From Bacillus sp. V5-8f (GTDB taxonomy: Bacteria; Bacillota; Bacilli; Bacillales; DSM-1321): 64,000 nucleotides of DNA. The stretch lies in assembly GCF_002863565.1 (NCBI RefSeq), contig NZ_PGUW01000004.1, positions 496,001 through 560,000 of the forward strand, in the 5' to 3' direction. Position 1 is the first letter of the stretch; the number at the start of each line of letters is the position of its first letter. Below are positions 8,627 to 17,522 of this stretch, piece after piece. The translations under genes and the position numbers were made by a program. Under the pieces are notes generated by a model that was not told the origin of the DNA, did no database searches, and saw nothing but the letters and a program-made list of their open reading frames with translations.

Positions 8627-9430
8627 ATGGTTTTTCTGCGCAAAAACAGTGTGAAACTCGTGACTTCCCTTTCTGTCGTACTTGGGATAGTGTGGTTAGC
8701 AGGTTTTGTATGGGCAGTACAGGATTATTATGGAGGACAATCTGCAACAGGGTTAAAACATACACCTGAAAGACCCGTCAATGAAATGGATGGCCAGGAA
8801 TTGACTATTGTTGCTTTGGGAGATTCATTAACAAGAGGGACGGGCGATGAAACTGGAAAGGGATATGTCGGGCTTGTAACTGAAGATGTTAAGAAACGGT
8901 TTGAGGGAAAGGTTACGGTTCATAACCTCGGAATTAACGGACAAACGTCACGAGAGTTGCGAAAGCAGGTAAAGCAAAGAGAGGTCCGCCGCCAGTTAGG
9001 TGCAGCTGATACGATTTTGATTACAATCGGGGGAAATGACTTATTCAGAGGAGGACAAACCCTGCTGGATTATAGCCCTGGCTCACTCAGCAAGCTTCAG
9101 GTGAATTTTATCCAGAATCTTACATCGATACTAAAAGATGTCCGTGGCGCAAATCATAACGCAACAATCTTTTTTGTTGGCTTATACAATCCATTTATCA
9201 AACTGGAAGATGGAGATGAAACGAGCCGGGTTGTAAGGGAATGGAATAGGTTGAGTGAAGAAACAAGCGCTGCCTTTTCCAATGTCGTGTTTGTACCGAC
9301 CTACGACATTTTTCAATTATCTGTTGATGATTATCTTTACACCGATCGATTCCATCCGAATAAACAAGGGTACCGATTGATAGCTGAACGAGTTGCCCCT
9401 TTGATTAAATGGGAGGAGAAGCAGGAATGA
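8627..9430 (+). CDS. SGNH/GDSL hydrolase, membrane-anchored
   Basis: Lysophospholipase-L1-like esterase (YpmR type). A single N-terminal hydrophobic segment (VTSLSVVLGIVWLAGFVWAV) acts as signal anchor, so the catalytic part is outside. Block I VALGDSLTRG (Ser), block II GING, block III GGNDLF (Asn) and block V DRFHPNKQGY (Asp and His) are all present. ATG 8627 is chosen because it begins just before the hydrophobic segment; a TTG at 8579 in the same frame is possible and neither has a good ribosome site. It overlaps the ABC ATPase by ATGA, so the hydrolase and exporter are translationally coupled. Confidence 0.8.
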   Translation: MVFLRKNSVKLVTSLSVVLGIVWLAGFVWAVQDYYGGQSATGLKHTPERPVNEMDGQELTIVALGDSLTRGTGDETGKGYVGLVTEDVKKRFEGKVTVHNLGINGQTSRELRKQVKQREVRRQLGAADTILITIGGNDLFRGGQTLLDYSPGSLSKLQVNFIQNLTSILKDVRGANHNATIFFVGLYNPFIKLEDGDETSRVVREWNRLSEETSAAFSNVVFVPTYDIFQLSVDDYLYTDRFHPNKQGYRLIAERVAPLIKWEEKQE

Positions 9431-10344
9431 GCAAGGTTACTCTCTCAGTTAGCGACTTAAGAAAGACAATAAAGAAGAAAGAAATTATTAAAGGCTTAAA
9501 TTTTCAACTCCATGAAGGGGAAGTTTTCGGTTTTCTTGGTCCGAATGGCGCTGGTAAAACTACGACGATCAGAATGCTGGTGGGTTTGATCAAGCCCACA
9601 TCAGGAGTCATACGGATTTGCGGATATGACGTGAAAAGCGAATTCACGAAGGCCATGCAGTATATGGGGTGTATTGTAGAAAACCCTGAATTGTATCCAT
9701 TCTTATCCGGCTATGATAATCTTCTTCATTTTGCCAGGATGCTTCCTGATGCGGATGAAGGACGAATACAACATGTGGTTAATTTGGTAGGTCTGCAAAC
9801 CCGCATTCATGACAAGGTTAAAACCTATTCGCTGGGAATGAGGCAGAGGCTCGGAATAGCTCAGGCCTTATTAAATAAACCAAAAGTGTTAATCCTTGAT
9901 GAGCCAACAAATGGGCTGGACCCTGCAGGTATCAAGGAAATGAGGCAGTTTATTCGAACTCTGGCCGAAGAAGAGGGCTTAAGTGTCCTTGTTTCCAGCC
10001 ATTTATTAAGCGAAATCCAACTTTTATGCGACCGTGTTGCCATTATTTCAAACGGGGAAATTATTAAAGTTGATACGGTCCACAATCTTCTCAATAAACA
10101 GGAAAAAATGATTTGGAAGCTGGAGCCGTTTGAAAAAGGAAAAAAAATATTAAGCAGCTTAACCGAAGTTATCATAACGGAAGATGGCTATATCATTACG
10201 CCTTTTGAAGAAGGGAAGGCGGGTGTCTGGAACCGTGAATTGACAAAAGAGAGCGTTCTTGTAATGGAAATGAATCGGAAGCTTCCCGCCTTAGAGGAAT
10301 TATTCCTTGAATTGACTGGAGGGGGAGGTGGCGGCATTGGCTAA
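9427..10344 (+). CDS. ABC transporter ATP-binding protein
   Basis: 305 residues, drug/lipid-export type (CcmA/NatA-like). Walker A GPNGAGKTTT, signature SLGMRQRLGIAQ, Walker B VLILDEPTNGLDP and the switch SSHLLSE are intact. ATG 9427 is preceded by GGGAGGAG and overlaps the stop of the SGNH gene. The end overlaps the permease start. With the next gene it forms an ABC-2-type exporter; its substrate is unknown, but the linked SGNH esterase hints at an envelope lipid or ester. Confidence 0.9.
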   Translation: MSKVTLSVSDLRKTIKKKEIIKGLNFQLHEGEVFGFLGPNGAGKTTTIRMLVGLIKPTSGVIRICGYDVKSEFTKAMQYMGCIVENPELYPFLSGYDNLLHFARMLPDADEGRIQHVVNLVGLQTRIHDKVKTYSLGMRQRLGIAQALLNKPKVLILDEPTNGLDPAGIKEMRQFIRTLAEEEGLSVLVSSHLLSEIQLLCDRVAIISNGEIIKVDTVHNLLNKQEKMIWKLEPFEKGKKILSSLTEVIITEDGYIITPFEEGKAGVWNRELTKESVLVMEMNRKLPALEELFLELTGGGGGGIG

Positions 10345-11317
10345 ATTAATCCAAAATGAAATGATGAAATTGCTGGCAAGAAAACGGCTGCATGTGATCG
10401 GAATCATCGTCACAGTTCTTGTACTGCTTTTTACTTATGCCCAGTATAAACAAGTGGAAGAACAACGGGAAAAGCTTGGTACTGCAGATTGGAGGGCTGC
10501 TGTTCAACAGCAGATCATAGATATACAGAATCGGCTTGGCTCGAGCAGGATGTCCGATGATTGGAGGGAACAGCTTCAGGTTACAATGAAACAGCAGCAA
10601 TATTATCTTGACCATAACATTAATCCTACGGAACCGGGAGCGCCTTCTTTTATGAGGATGTTCGTCGAAAATTCCAGTGACCTATTCATACCGCTCCTCG
10701 TCATGATTATTGCAAGTGACCTTGTTTCGTCAGAACATAGCCTAGGTTCCATGAAACTGCTGCTGACAAGGCCGGTGAAGCGGTGGAAGATTTTGCTCAG
10801 CAAGTATATTACCTTACTGTTGGCGATATCAATGATTATCGCTATGGCAGGTTTATTATCCTATATTCTCTCAGGCATTGTATTTGGTTATAAGGGAATA
10901 AACGCACCTATTATTACGGGCTTTACTGTAACCGGAGGGAATCTGAATACAAGCGAGGTTCGGCTCGTTGAGCAGTGGAAATTTCTTCTCATGGATTTTG
11001 GGCTTGTCTGGTTCGTCGCTGTTGTTGTCGGTACACTTGCATTTATGCTGTCCGTTTTAATTAGGAGTACCGCTGCCGGAATGGGTGTAATGCTTGCTGC
11101 ACTAATTTCGGGCGCGATTCTTAGCAATATGGTATCTTCTTGGGAGTCTGCAAAGTACTTATTTATGGTGAATTTAAAGCTTACAAATTATTTAAATGGG
11201 GTGGCCCCTCCGATTGAAGGAATGACGCTTTTCTCATCACTATTGGTTTTATTTTTCTGGTGGGCTTCGGCCCTTGTTGTTTCCTTTGTGGTTTTTACAA
11301 GGGAGGACGTATATTAA
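10328..11317 (+). CDS. ABC-2 type permease
   Basis: 329 residues. One membrane segment near residues 18-36 (HVIGIIVTVLVLLFTYA), a long extracytoplasmic coiled stretch rich in Gln, then five further segments. The motif SEHSLGSMKLLLTRPVKRWKILLSK is typical of the ABC-2 permeases paired with NatA-like ATPases. GTG 10328 follows GGAGGGGGAGG and overlaps the ATPase gene by 17 bases; TTG 10337 is an alternative start. Confidence 0.88.
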   Translation: MAALAKLIQNEMMKLLARKRLHVIGIIVTVLVLLFTYAQYKQVEEQREKLGTADWRAAVQQQIIDIQNRLGSSRMSDDWREQLQVTMKQQQYYLDHNINPTEPGAPSFMRMFVENSSDLFIPLLVMIIASDLVSSEHSLGSMKLLLTRPVKRWKILLSKYITLLLAISMIIAMAGLLSYILSGIVFGYKGINAPIITGFTVTGGNLNTSEVRLVEQWKFLLMDFGLVWFVAVVVGTLAFMLSVLIRSTAAGMGVMLAALISGAILSNMVSSWESAKYLFMVNLKLTNYLNGVAPPIEGMTLFSSLLVLFFWWASALVVSFVVFTREDVY

Positions 11318-11324
11318 ATTTCTC

Positions 11325-11357
11325 AATCTGCCTGTGCGTTGCGGGCAGATTTTTTTC
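11325..11357 (+). terminator. Terminator of the SGNH-ABC operon
   Basis: AATCTGCC/GGCAGATT stem with a T7 tail. Confidence 0.9.
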
Positions 11358-11488
11358 ATAACTAGATGAGTAATTTAGGAAAAATAGGGAAAGGGACGGA
11401 TGGAGGCTCTTTAAGTTCTACTAACCATCATATTTCTGGGATGGAATGATAATACTAACAACGCAGTTTGTTAAGGGAGGATTCCATA

Positions 11489-12328
11489 ATGGATGACAAT
11501 AATATAAGTAAGAAATTCATTCCCGTCACTTCTGTCACAAGCGGCGACAATATAGCTGTTTCGAGTGATATTTTTTGCTTGCCGATTCAGATCGTCAATA
11601 TCTGTTACATTGGAAATCCCGGCACGAACGACGATTGGGTTTTGATAGATGCCGGAATGCCTAGGTCAGCGGATGAAATCATAGGGACTGCAAGGGAAAT
11701 TTACGGAGAACATGTTCCTCCAAAAGCCATCATTCTTACACATGGCCATTTTGACCATGTCGGCGCCTTGCTTGAGTTGGTTGAACAATGGAATGTTCCG
11801 GTATATGCTCACGAACTGGAAATGCCATATTTGACTGGAAAGAAGGATTACCCGGAGCCAGACTCTACAGTTGAGGGCGGAATGGTGGCCAAAATGTCAA
11901 AATTATTCCCAAACGAAGGAATTGATTTAGGGACACATGTCCGTGCTTTGCCAGCGGATGGGTCGATTCCTGTGCTGCCGGGCTGGAAATGGATCCATAC
12001 ACCGGGGCATACCGAAGGCCACATTTCTTTATTTAGGGAAAGAGATCGGGCTTTAATCGCCGGTGATGCGTTCGTAACTGTCAAACAGGAATCACTGTAT
12101 AAAGTGATAACCCAGGAAAAAGAAATTAGTGGCCCCCCGAGATATCTAACTCCAGATTGGGCAGCTTCCAAGAAATCGGTGGAAAAGCTCGCGGCTCTAA
12201 ATCCCACAATGGCCATAACTGGACATGGACTTCCTATGTCAGGCGATGAACTAAGGGTTAACCTGGAAAGGCTTGTGTCCGAATTTGACGAGATTGCAAA
12301 GCCCGATTATGGAAAGTTTGTAGACTAA
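11489..12328 (+). CDS. MBL-fold metallo-hydrolase
   Basis: 279 residues. The metallo-beta-lactamase signature THGHFDHVG and the later HTPGHTEGHISL, GDAFV and GHG give the di-metal site of a hydrolase, glyoxalase-II-like in layout. ATG 11489 follows AAGGGAGG; no signal peptide, so cytoplasmic. Substrate unknown. The YozQ-like small gene follows 19 bases later with its own ribosome site and may be co-transcribed. Confidence 0.88.
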   Translation: MDDNNISKKFIPVTSVTSGDNIAVSSDIFCLPIQIVNICYIGNPGTNDDWVLIDAGMPRSADEIIGTAREIYGEHVPPKAIILTHGHFDHVGALLELVEQWNVPVYAHELEMPYLTGKKDYPEPDSTVEGGMVAKMSKLFPNEGIDLGTHVRALPADGSIPVLPGWKWIHTPGHTEGHISLFRERDRALIAGDAFVTVKQESLYKVITQEKEISGPPRYLTPDWAASKKSVEKLAALNPTMAITGHGLPMSGDELRVNLERLVSEFDEIAKPDYGKFVD

Positions 12329-12347
12329 TCTACCAGGAGGAATTTGT

Positions 12348-12530
12348 ATGGAAAATAATAAAAAAAAACCATCGTTTGATTCAACTGAAATTGCAGGAAG
12401 AACCTTTGATTTTGAAGACTATAATAAGGACGAAGAGGTTTCTTCAGGCCTTGCGGAAACACACGAACAAATGAGCGACCATTATGCAGGACGAGGAGAT
12501 ACGGTAGAAAACCGGGATCGCAACATTTAA
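12348..12530 (+). CDS. yozQ: YozQ-like small protein (DUF4025)
   Basis: 60 residues, hydrophilic. The middle FDFEDYNKDEEVSSGLAETHEQMSDHYAG matches the YozQ/DUF4025 pattern (ExY... SSGLAxTHEQVSD). Function unknown. Good AGGAGG site (12335-12341). Confidence 0.7.
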   Translation: MENNKKKPSFDSTEIAGRTFDFEDYNKDEEVSSGLAETHEQMSDHYAGRGDTVENRDRNI

Positions 12531-12626
12531 CCGCGGGAACAACCATAAGGACATTGCGAGTTTCCTTGTCAATGCAAAAAAGACTGACCTAACCAGCAGG
12601 ATTATGCTAGGACAGCCTTTTATACG

Positions 12627-12658
12627 GAAAAGCCGGCCTCAGCCCGTGCCGGCTTTCT
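12627..12658. terminator. Shared hairpin terminator between convergent genes
   Basis: AAAGCCGGC pairs with GCCGGCTTT. It sits between yozQ (+) and the yckD-like gene (-), whose stop codon adjoins it, so it may serve both. Confidence 0.75.
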
Positions 12659-12991
12659 CTATTTATGCTTCCATCTTTTATTATGAAAATGATGGTGTGG
12701 CATAAGAAAATCATTTTGTTCAACCATCTTATAGTGATCTTCATACCGTTTTATGATCCTATCACCGGTTTCTTCTGTAATGATTTCAAACTCGACATAT
12801 TTCCGGATCAACTTTTTCTTTTCTTCTAAAATATTTTTATGAATTTGTTTTAAGTCTGCTTTTTGTTCTGGAGAGAGGTCAATAGTCCGTTCTTGCAAGG
12901 GTGCCTGGGCTCCCTCTGCAGAAACTGCGCCTGTGATCCAACCAATCGACAAGGTAAATGCAATACAAAAAGAAAGAATATATTTTTTCAT
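12659..12991 (-). CDS. YckD-like secreted protein (DUF2680)
   Basis: 110 residues with a signal peptide (MKKYILSFCIAFTLSIGWITGAVSAEG), then LSPEQKADLKQIHKNILEEKKKLIRKYVEFEIITEETG, the helix pair typical of DUF2680/YckD, and a His-rich tail (MPHHHFHNKRWKHK) that may bind metal. ATG 12991 has GGAG seven bases upstream; a TTG two codons earlier is less likely. Confidence 0.75.
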   Translation of the reverse strand: MKKYILSFCIAFTLSIGWITGAVSAEGAQAPLQERTIDLSPEQKADLKQIHKNILEEKKKLIRKYVEFEIITEETGDRIIKRYEDHYKMVEQNDFLMPHHHFHNKRWKHK

Positions 12992-13113
12992 ATTCAAACT
13001 CCTTCCATTTTTCTATTATTTTCTGTTAAACATACGAGAATTATGTAATATAGAGACCAACACCTAATGCGTGGTCGCGTCAGGCGAGCCATGTCATCAA
13101 AAGAGGTGACGTT

Positions 13114-13857
13114 ATGTATAAAGAACTTAAACAAGTCGACCATCGCCCTTTTCCTCTTCCAAAGGCACCTTGGATTATGACACAGGTATGGAGGAATTTG
13201 CTTTTTTTGCATTATCCGATTCAGCCCGAAGCAGTTGAAAAATATATTCCCGATGAACTCATGCTGGATACTTTTGAAGGGAAAGCATGGATAAGCATCA
13301 TACCCTTGAGGATTACAAATATGAGGGTGAGAGGTCTCCCGCCGTTGCCTTTTTTACATTCATATTTAGAGTTAAACGTAAGGACCTATGTGGTACGTGA
13401 TGGGATTCCGGGCATTTACTTTTTTAGCTTGGATGCAGATCATCTTCTGGCTGTTGCTGGAGCAAGAATTGGTACGGGCCTGCCGTATAAACAGGCGAAA
13501 ATAAGGTTTAAAGAAGAACGGGAAACATTTCGGTTAATAAGTGAGCGGCTAAAGGAAGGGGACTTACTCGAGTCGCTGGATGTATCTTATAAGCCAAGCG
13601 AAACTTTATATGAAACCGAGCCGGGTTCTGTTGACCACTGGTTATTAGAAAGGTACTGTATGTACTCCTTCCACGGGGGTCACTTGCTTAGGGGCGATAT
13701 TCACCATGAGAAATGGAAAGTAAGAGATGCAAAAGTAGATATTCTTTTTAATTCCATGGCTCCATACTTGTGTTCCAATTGCTCGGATAACCCGCCAATC
13801 ATTCATTACTCAAGTAGAAGAAGATTCTTTTTTTATCCACTGGTAAAGCTGCTCTAG
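13114..13857 (+). CDS. YqjF family protein (DUF2071)
   Basis: 247 residues. The start PWIMTQVWRNLLFLHYPI, then WISIIPLRITNMRVRGLPPLPFLHSYLELNVRTYV, is characteristic of DUF2071/YqjF, a beta-barrel family related to acetoacetate decarboxylase. Function not established. AGAGGTG precedes the ATG. Confidence 0.85.
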   Translation: MYKELKQVDHRPFPLPKAPWIMTQVWRNLLFLHYPIQPEAVEKYIPDELMLDTFEGKAWISIIPLRITNMRVRGLPPLPFLHSYLELNVRTYVVRDGIPGIYFFSLDADHLLAVAGARIGTGLPYKQAKIRFKEERETFRLISERLKEGDLLESLDVSYKPSETLYETEPGSVDHWLLERYCMYSFHGGHLLRGDIHHEKWKVRDAKVDILFNSMAPYLCSNCSDNPPIIHYSSRRRFFFYPLVKLL

Positions 13858-13899
13858 ATTAACGTGTAAAAGGAAAATAAGCTGGAAAATGGCTAATAA

Positions 13900-13931
13900 A
13901 AAAAGAGGTGTCGTCGAACACCTCTTTTTTG
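13900..13931 (+). terminator. Terminator after yqjF-like gene
   Basis: AAAGAGGTGT/ACACCTCTTT stem with a T6 tail. Confidence 0.9.
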
Positions 13932-14017
13932 CTTTAACAAGTAATCTTCTTAGTTAGAGCACCAAAAATAGTGTAAAATTTATAATTCCTTCGCCCCCGA
14001 GATATAATAACAAACAA

Positions 14018-14935
14018 TCAATCTTTTGGAGGTCCTTCTCCCATCAACCGTTTATGGATCCAGATTGCCGCCTGGGACCCATCGCCCATTGCAATGGTTG
14101 TTTGCTCGGAATGTGCGATTAGATCTCCGCCCGCCCATATTCCTTCTATATTAGTTTCTTTTGTGCGAGGGTTTACAATTACATGTTTTTTCTCATTTAA
14201 GGATACCCCTGCTTGTTTAGCAAGCTCATAATTTAACTTGTTTCCGCTAAAGCCGGTGAATCCTCGTTCCGCTTCAATGATTTGGCCGCTCTCGAGCATA
14301 AAGCCTTTTAGATTTTCATCCTGGTCAAGGATGACTTTTGAAACAGGTTCCGTAATTAGCGGTATATTATGGTTGTCTATCGCTTCTTTAGCACTCCCAT
14401 CAATCTGGGTTTTGCCATGGTTAATATAAATGATATTATCCGACCAATATGTGAGCATAGCCGCCATATTTGCTCCCGTATTTCCATTTCCTAGAACAAC
14501 CGTTTTTTTTTCTGAAATCTCATATCCATCGCAGTCGGGGCATACATAAATACTTTTGCCAAGGCAAGGCGCCAAATTTTCGATGCTGGGCAGATTATCG
14601 ACTAGCCCAGTAGCCAAGAAAACAGTCGCTGCCGAATACTTCCCATCTTTCTCGGTTCCCAGTTCAAACCGTCCTTCATTTTTTGTTAGGCTTACAACCT
14701 TATCTTGTAAAAAAGAAACGCCATATTTCTCCGCATGCTGCTTACCGAGCCGCCTTAGTTCAGCCCCGCTTACACCGTCAGGCCATCCCAATATATTATG
14801 GTAACATTTGCAAATTGTTGACCTTCCCTGGTTAGAGTCAAGTACCAGTACATCATGGTTATACCTTCCTAACTGGATGGCAGCCTGTAAGCCCGCAATG
14901 CCTCCTCCGATAATTACACAATCTGTTTGTCTCAT
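14018..14935 (-). CDS. Thioredoxin-reductase-like FAD/NAD(P) oxidoreductase
   Basis: 305 residues. FAD-binding GGGIAGLQAAIQLG near the N-terminus, a redox-type CPDCDGYE (CxxC as in thioredoxin reductases, which usually read CATCDG), NAD(P)-binding GNGNTGAN, and the C-terminal FAD motif GIWAGGD. Probably cytoplasmic and able to reduce a disulfide or small electron carrier. It stands alone, facing the DUF2935 gene across a divergent promoter region of about 190 bases. Confidence 0.85.
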   Translation of the reverse strand: MRQTDCVIIGGGIAGLQAAIQLGRYNHDVLVLDSNQGRSTICKCYHNILGWPDGVSGAELRRLGKQHAEKYGVSFLQDKVVSLTKNEGRFELGTEKDGKYSAATVFLATGLVDNLPSIENLAPCLGKSIYVCPDCDGYEISEKKTVVLGNGNTGANMAAMLTYWSDNIIYINHGKTQIDGSAKEAIDNHNIPLITEPVSKVILDQDENLKGFMLESGQIIEAERGFTGFSGNKLNYELAKQAGVSLNEKKHVIVNPRTKETNIEGIWAGGDLIAHSEQTTIAMGDGSQAAIWIHKRLMGEGPPKD

Positions 14936-15125
14936 CCAGTCGCCCCCACCTTTGAAATGAATTACAATACCTTGTAGGAAATATACCTAGTTTTAAACTT
15001 ATATTTGAAGATTATACCACCCGGATACAATGAATAAACTATTCTCCACCTGAAGGGAGATTATGAATTCCATTCTAAAAAAAACGCTACCAGAATATAT
15101 AAAGAGAGGAGAGAGGAGGAGTTTC

Positions 15126-15941
15126 ATGTCATATAAAGAGGAAGCCATGTTTGAGCACAGCTTCTGGCTTCAGGTGCTAGGTGATCATTCACGATTTATT
15201 TTAAATACACTTGCGCCGACAGAAGCTCAAGATATACAAAAGGCACAATACTTTAAACAGAATTATGATGCCATGTTGAACGGTCTGCCGAATCTTTCAG
15301 AAAACCAGTTGGTGCCTTTTACAAGCAATGTAAAACAGCTGACGCTCCGCTTTCGTGAATTCAAGTTATCTTTGATTAGAAGGCATCTGAACGGCACAAT
15401 AAAAATCAATATGACTCCAACGTTCATTAACCACATGGTAAATGAACTGGAGGAATACTTAAACGTTATTGGTTACCTTGAGAAAGGAGAAAAACCGCCG
15501 ATTTTTCATGAACTCCATCACCATCTTCTGTGGCTAATAGATGCAGCAGGCCATGCAGGCATAATAAATGATACAATGGATGCCGTAGAAAAGGATTTAA
15601 AGCTTAAATCCGCCGTTTTTTCAAAGAAATTTGAGGACTTTTATTTGAAGGCCGTTGAACTTACGGGGTATTTGCGAACGAATCTTGATAAATTCCCTGC
15701 CTTGCAAAAGATGAATAAAGATGTAAAGCTTGAAATAGAGCTGTTTCGAGTTTTTTTGGGGGAGCTTGAGGAATATGAGCTATCCGAGCAGACATTGGGA
15801 ATCTTTTCTGCATTGATGGCTGATCATATGGCAAGGGAAGAGTGCTATTATTTAATGAAGGTAGCGGAATCGACCCAAACACAGCCTCCAAATTGCAACC
15901 CTTCGAAAAAACGGGTGGAAAAACGGATTGAGAATGAGTAA
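15126..15941 (+). CDS. DUF2935 protein (ferritin-like helical)
   Basis: 271 residues, two DUF2935 halves. Metal-ligand-like motifs are spread through helices: MFEHSFWLQVLGDHSRFI, HELHHHLLWLIDAAGHAG and DHMAREECYYL. The family is common in Bacillus and has a ferritin-like fold; the role is unknown. GAGAGGAGG in front of ATG 15126 decides the start over the in-frame ATG at 15063. Confidence 0.8.
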   Translation: MSYKEEAMFEHSFWLQVLGDHSRFILNTLAPTEAQDIQKAQYFKQNYDAMLNGLPNLSENQLVPFTSNVKQLTLRFREFKLSLIRRHLNGTIKINMTPTFINHMVNELEEYLNVIGYLEKGEKPPIFHELHHHLLWLIDAAGHAGIINDTMDAVEKDLKLKSAVFSKKFEDFYLKAVELTGYLRTNLDKFPALQKMNKDVKLEIELFRVFLGELEEYELSEQTLGIFSALMADHMAREECYYLMKVAESTQTQPPNCNPSKKRVEKRIENE

Positions 15942-15979
15942 AAAGGAGGACCTTGGTTGGCCTCCTTTTAACCTTATAT

Positions 15980-16297
15980 TTATTTAGCAGGTTCAATCCA
16001 CTCCGTGCTCCAGTTCTGGATTTCCCTGATTACCGGCTCAAGAGCTATTCCCTTTTCCGTTAAAGAATATTCTATGCGGACCGGCGTTTCTGGGTAAACC
16101 TCCCGCTTTACAATCCCTTCCTGCTCGAGATCCTTTAACCGTTCTGAAAGGATTCTTCCGCTAATCGGAAATGAGGATTCAATGTTACAAAATCGTTGTG
16201 GACCGTTTAGAAGTTGGCTGACAATTAGGCCAGTCCAGCGTTTACTCAGTATTTGCATTCCTTTTTCAAAACGAGGGCAAATCGTCGATTTCTCCAT
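15980..16297 (-). CDS. HxlR family redox regulator, YodB/CatR-like
   Basis: 105 residues, winged helix. MEKSTICPRFEKGMQILSKRW, then GPQRFCNIE, LSERLKDLEQEGIVKREVYPETPVRIEYSLTEKG closely follows YodB of B. subtilis, including the N-terminal cysteine (C7) that in YodB senses quinones and diamide. The C-terminal cysteines of YodB are missing here (the protein ends STEWIEPAK), and there is an extra Cys in RFCNIE. ATG 16297 is eight bases from AGAGG. It is divergent from the azoreductase gene, as YodB targets are azoreductases. Confidence 0.85.
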   Translation of the reverse strand: MEKSTICPRFEKGMQILSKRWTGLIVSQLLNGPQRFCNIESSFPISGRILSERLKDLEQEGIVKREVYPETPVRIEYSLTEKGIALEPVIREIQNWSTEWIEPAK

Positions 16298-16372
16298 ATT
16301 CATCACCTCTATACATATATTATAGCCCGAAAAAAGGAATTGTAACAGATTGACTTTTTAATAACTAATGCC

Positions 16373-16412
16373 TTGACACTATTAATATACGATACTATAC
16401 TAGGTTACGTAA
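16373..16412 (+). promoter_or_regulatory. Promoter of azoR with likely regulator site
   Basis: TTGACA (16373-16378), 17-base spacer, TATACT (16396-16401): a near-consensus SigA promoter. Just downstream lies TTACGTAA (16404-16411), a perfect palindrome, in a string of TAC/GTA repeats, a reasonable place for the HxlR-type regulator to bind. The operator assignment is inference. Confidence 0.6.
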
Positions 16413-16612
16413 AGTAATCGACATAGAATCCGAAATATTTTCCGCTTTTATAAAGGAATTACTTCCCTTTGTAAAAAAAGATATTAAGCAAAAAATAAAA
16501 AGGGCCAGCGTGTTCGGCTCTTTACGTTTTGGGCACCTTGTCGAGATCTTTACCGGTGGTGGGTTTTTTGCCCATCACAAAACACAAAACAATAAAGGCA
16601 GGTAAATTTCAT

Positions 16613-17248
16613 ATGGCACAAGTTTTGTACATTACCGCACACCCACATGACGAAACACTTTCTTACAGTATGGCAGCAGGAAAAGCGTTCATTGAATCTT
16701 ACCGGGAAGCAAATCCTGGAGATGAGGTCGTCCACTTAGATCTATATAACCTGGATATCCCACAGCTTGATGCTGATATTTTTAGCGGTTGGGGCAAGTT
16801 GCGTTCAGGTTCTCAATTCGACCAGCTTTCAGCAGAGGAACAACGGAAAGTGAGCCGTTTGAACGAGCTCAGTGACCAATTTGTTGCTGCTGACAAATAT
16901 GTTTTCGTTACACCGTTATGGAACTTCTCTTTCCCACCGGTAATGAAAGCTTATTTAGACTCTGTTGGACAAGCAGGTAAAACATTTAAATATACAGAAC
17001 AAGGTGCAGTAGGCCTTTTAACTGACAAAAAAGCCCTTCATATTCAGGCACGAGGCGGAATTTATTCAGAACCGCCAATGTCTGAGATAGAAATGGGCCA
17101 CAGATATATCAAAATTATGATGGACTTCTTTGGTGTCCCATCTGTGGAAGGGCTGTTCATCGAAGGTCATAACCAATTCCCGGATCGCGCAGAAGAAATC
17201 AAACAGGATGGAATTGCACGAGCAAAAGAATTAGGAAAAAAATTCTAA
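16613..17248 (+). CDS. azoR: FMN-dependent NADH:quinone oxidoreductase / azoreductase
   Basis: 211 residues. [26 protein letters not shown] is the flavodoxin-like phosphate loop of the AzoR family; [30 protein letters not shown] and ARGGIYS are further family blocks. It carries out two-electron reduction of quinones and azo dyes with NADH in the cytosol. ATG 16613 is used because the protein begins at the expected beta strand. A 230-base leader separates it from the promoter and contains a GGGCC/GGCTC hairpin (16499-16524). Confidence 0.9.
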   Translation: MAQVLYITAHPHDETLSYSMAAGKAFIESYREANPGDEVVHLDLYNLDIPQLDADIFSGWGKLRSGSQFDQLSAEEQRKVSRLNELSDQFVAADKYVFVTPLWNFSFPPVMKAYLDSVGQAGKTFKYTEQGAVGLLTDKKALHIQARGGIYSEPPMSEIEMGHRYIKIMMDFFGVPSVEGLFIEGHNQFPDRAEEIKQDGIARAKELGKKF

Positions 17249-17488
17249 GATCATATTGTGGCTGTCTCCATTGATTCGGCTCATCTCCCGCAAGAAATTA
17301 AGGAACGGAAGAAAGTAAGCTTTTGGATGTTGCGGCTAGGGTGTTTGAGCAGTCTTAAGGGGGCAGCCTCTTTTTATTACCAGTTTTCTCGTACCGTAAA
17401 GTGGTTTTGATACAAATCCAGAAACAGGTTAGATTAAACCATGGCCCTAAAGGATAGGGTCTACATCATGATGCGTAAGAGAAAAAAT

Positions 17489-17515
17489 AAAAGGAAGCCT
17501 GGCTGGCTTCCTTTC
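17489..17515 (-). terminator. Terminator of the broken MFS gene
   Basis: AAAGGAAGCC/GGCTTCCTTT stem; read on the minus strand it is followed by TTTTATTTTTTC. Confidence 0.85.
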
Positions 17516-17522
17516 ATTTGTG

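Noticed and set aside
15980..16297. HxlR activator of hxlAB
   Set aside because: The sequence follows YodB (redox sensor) and the gene faces azoR, 15 kb from hxlAB.
17260..17376. Long-range terminator GGCTGTCTCC/GGGGGCAGCC after azoR
   Set aside because: Possible, with T5 following, but the loop of about 90 bases makes it weak evidence, so it was not listed as a feature.
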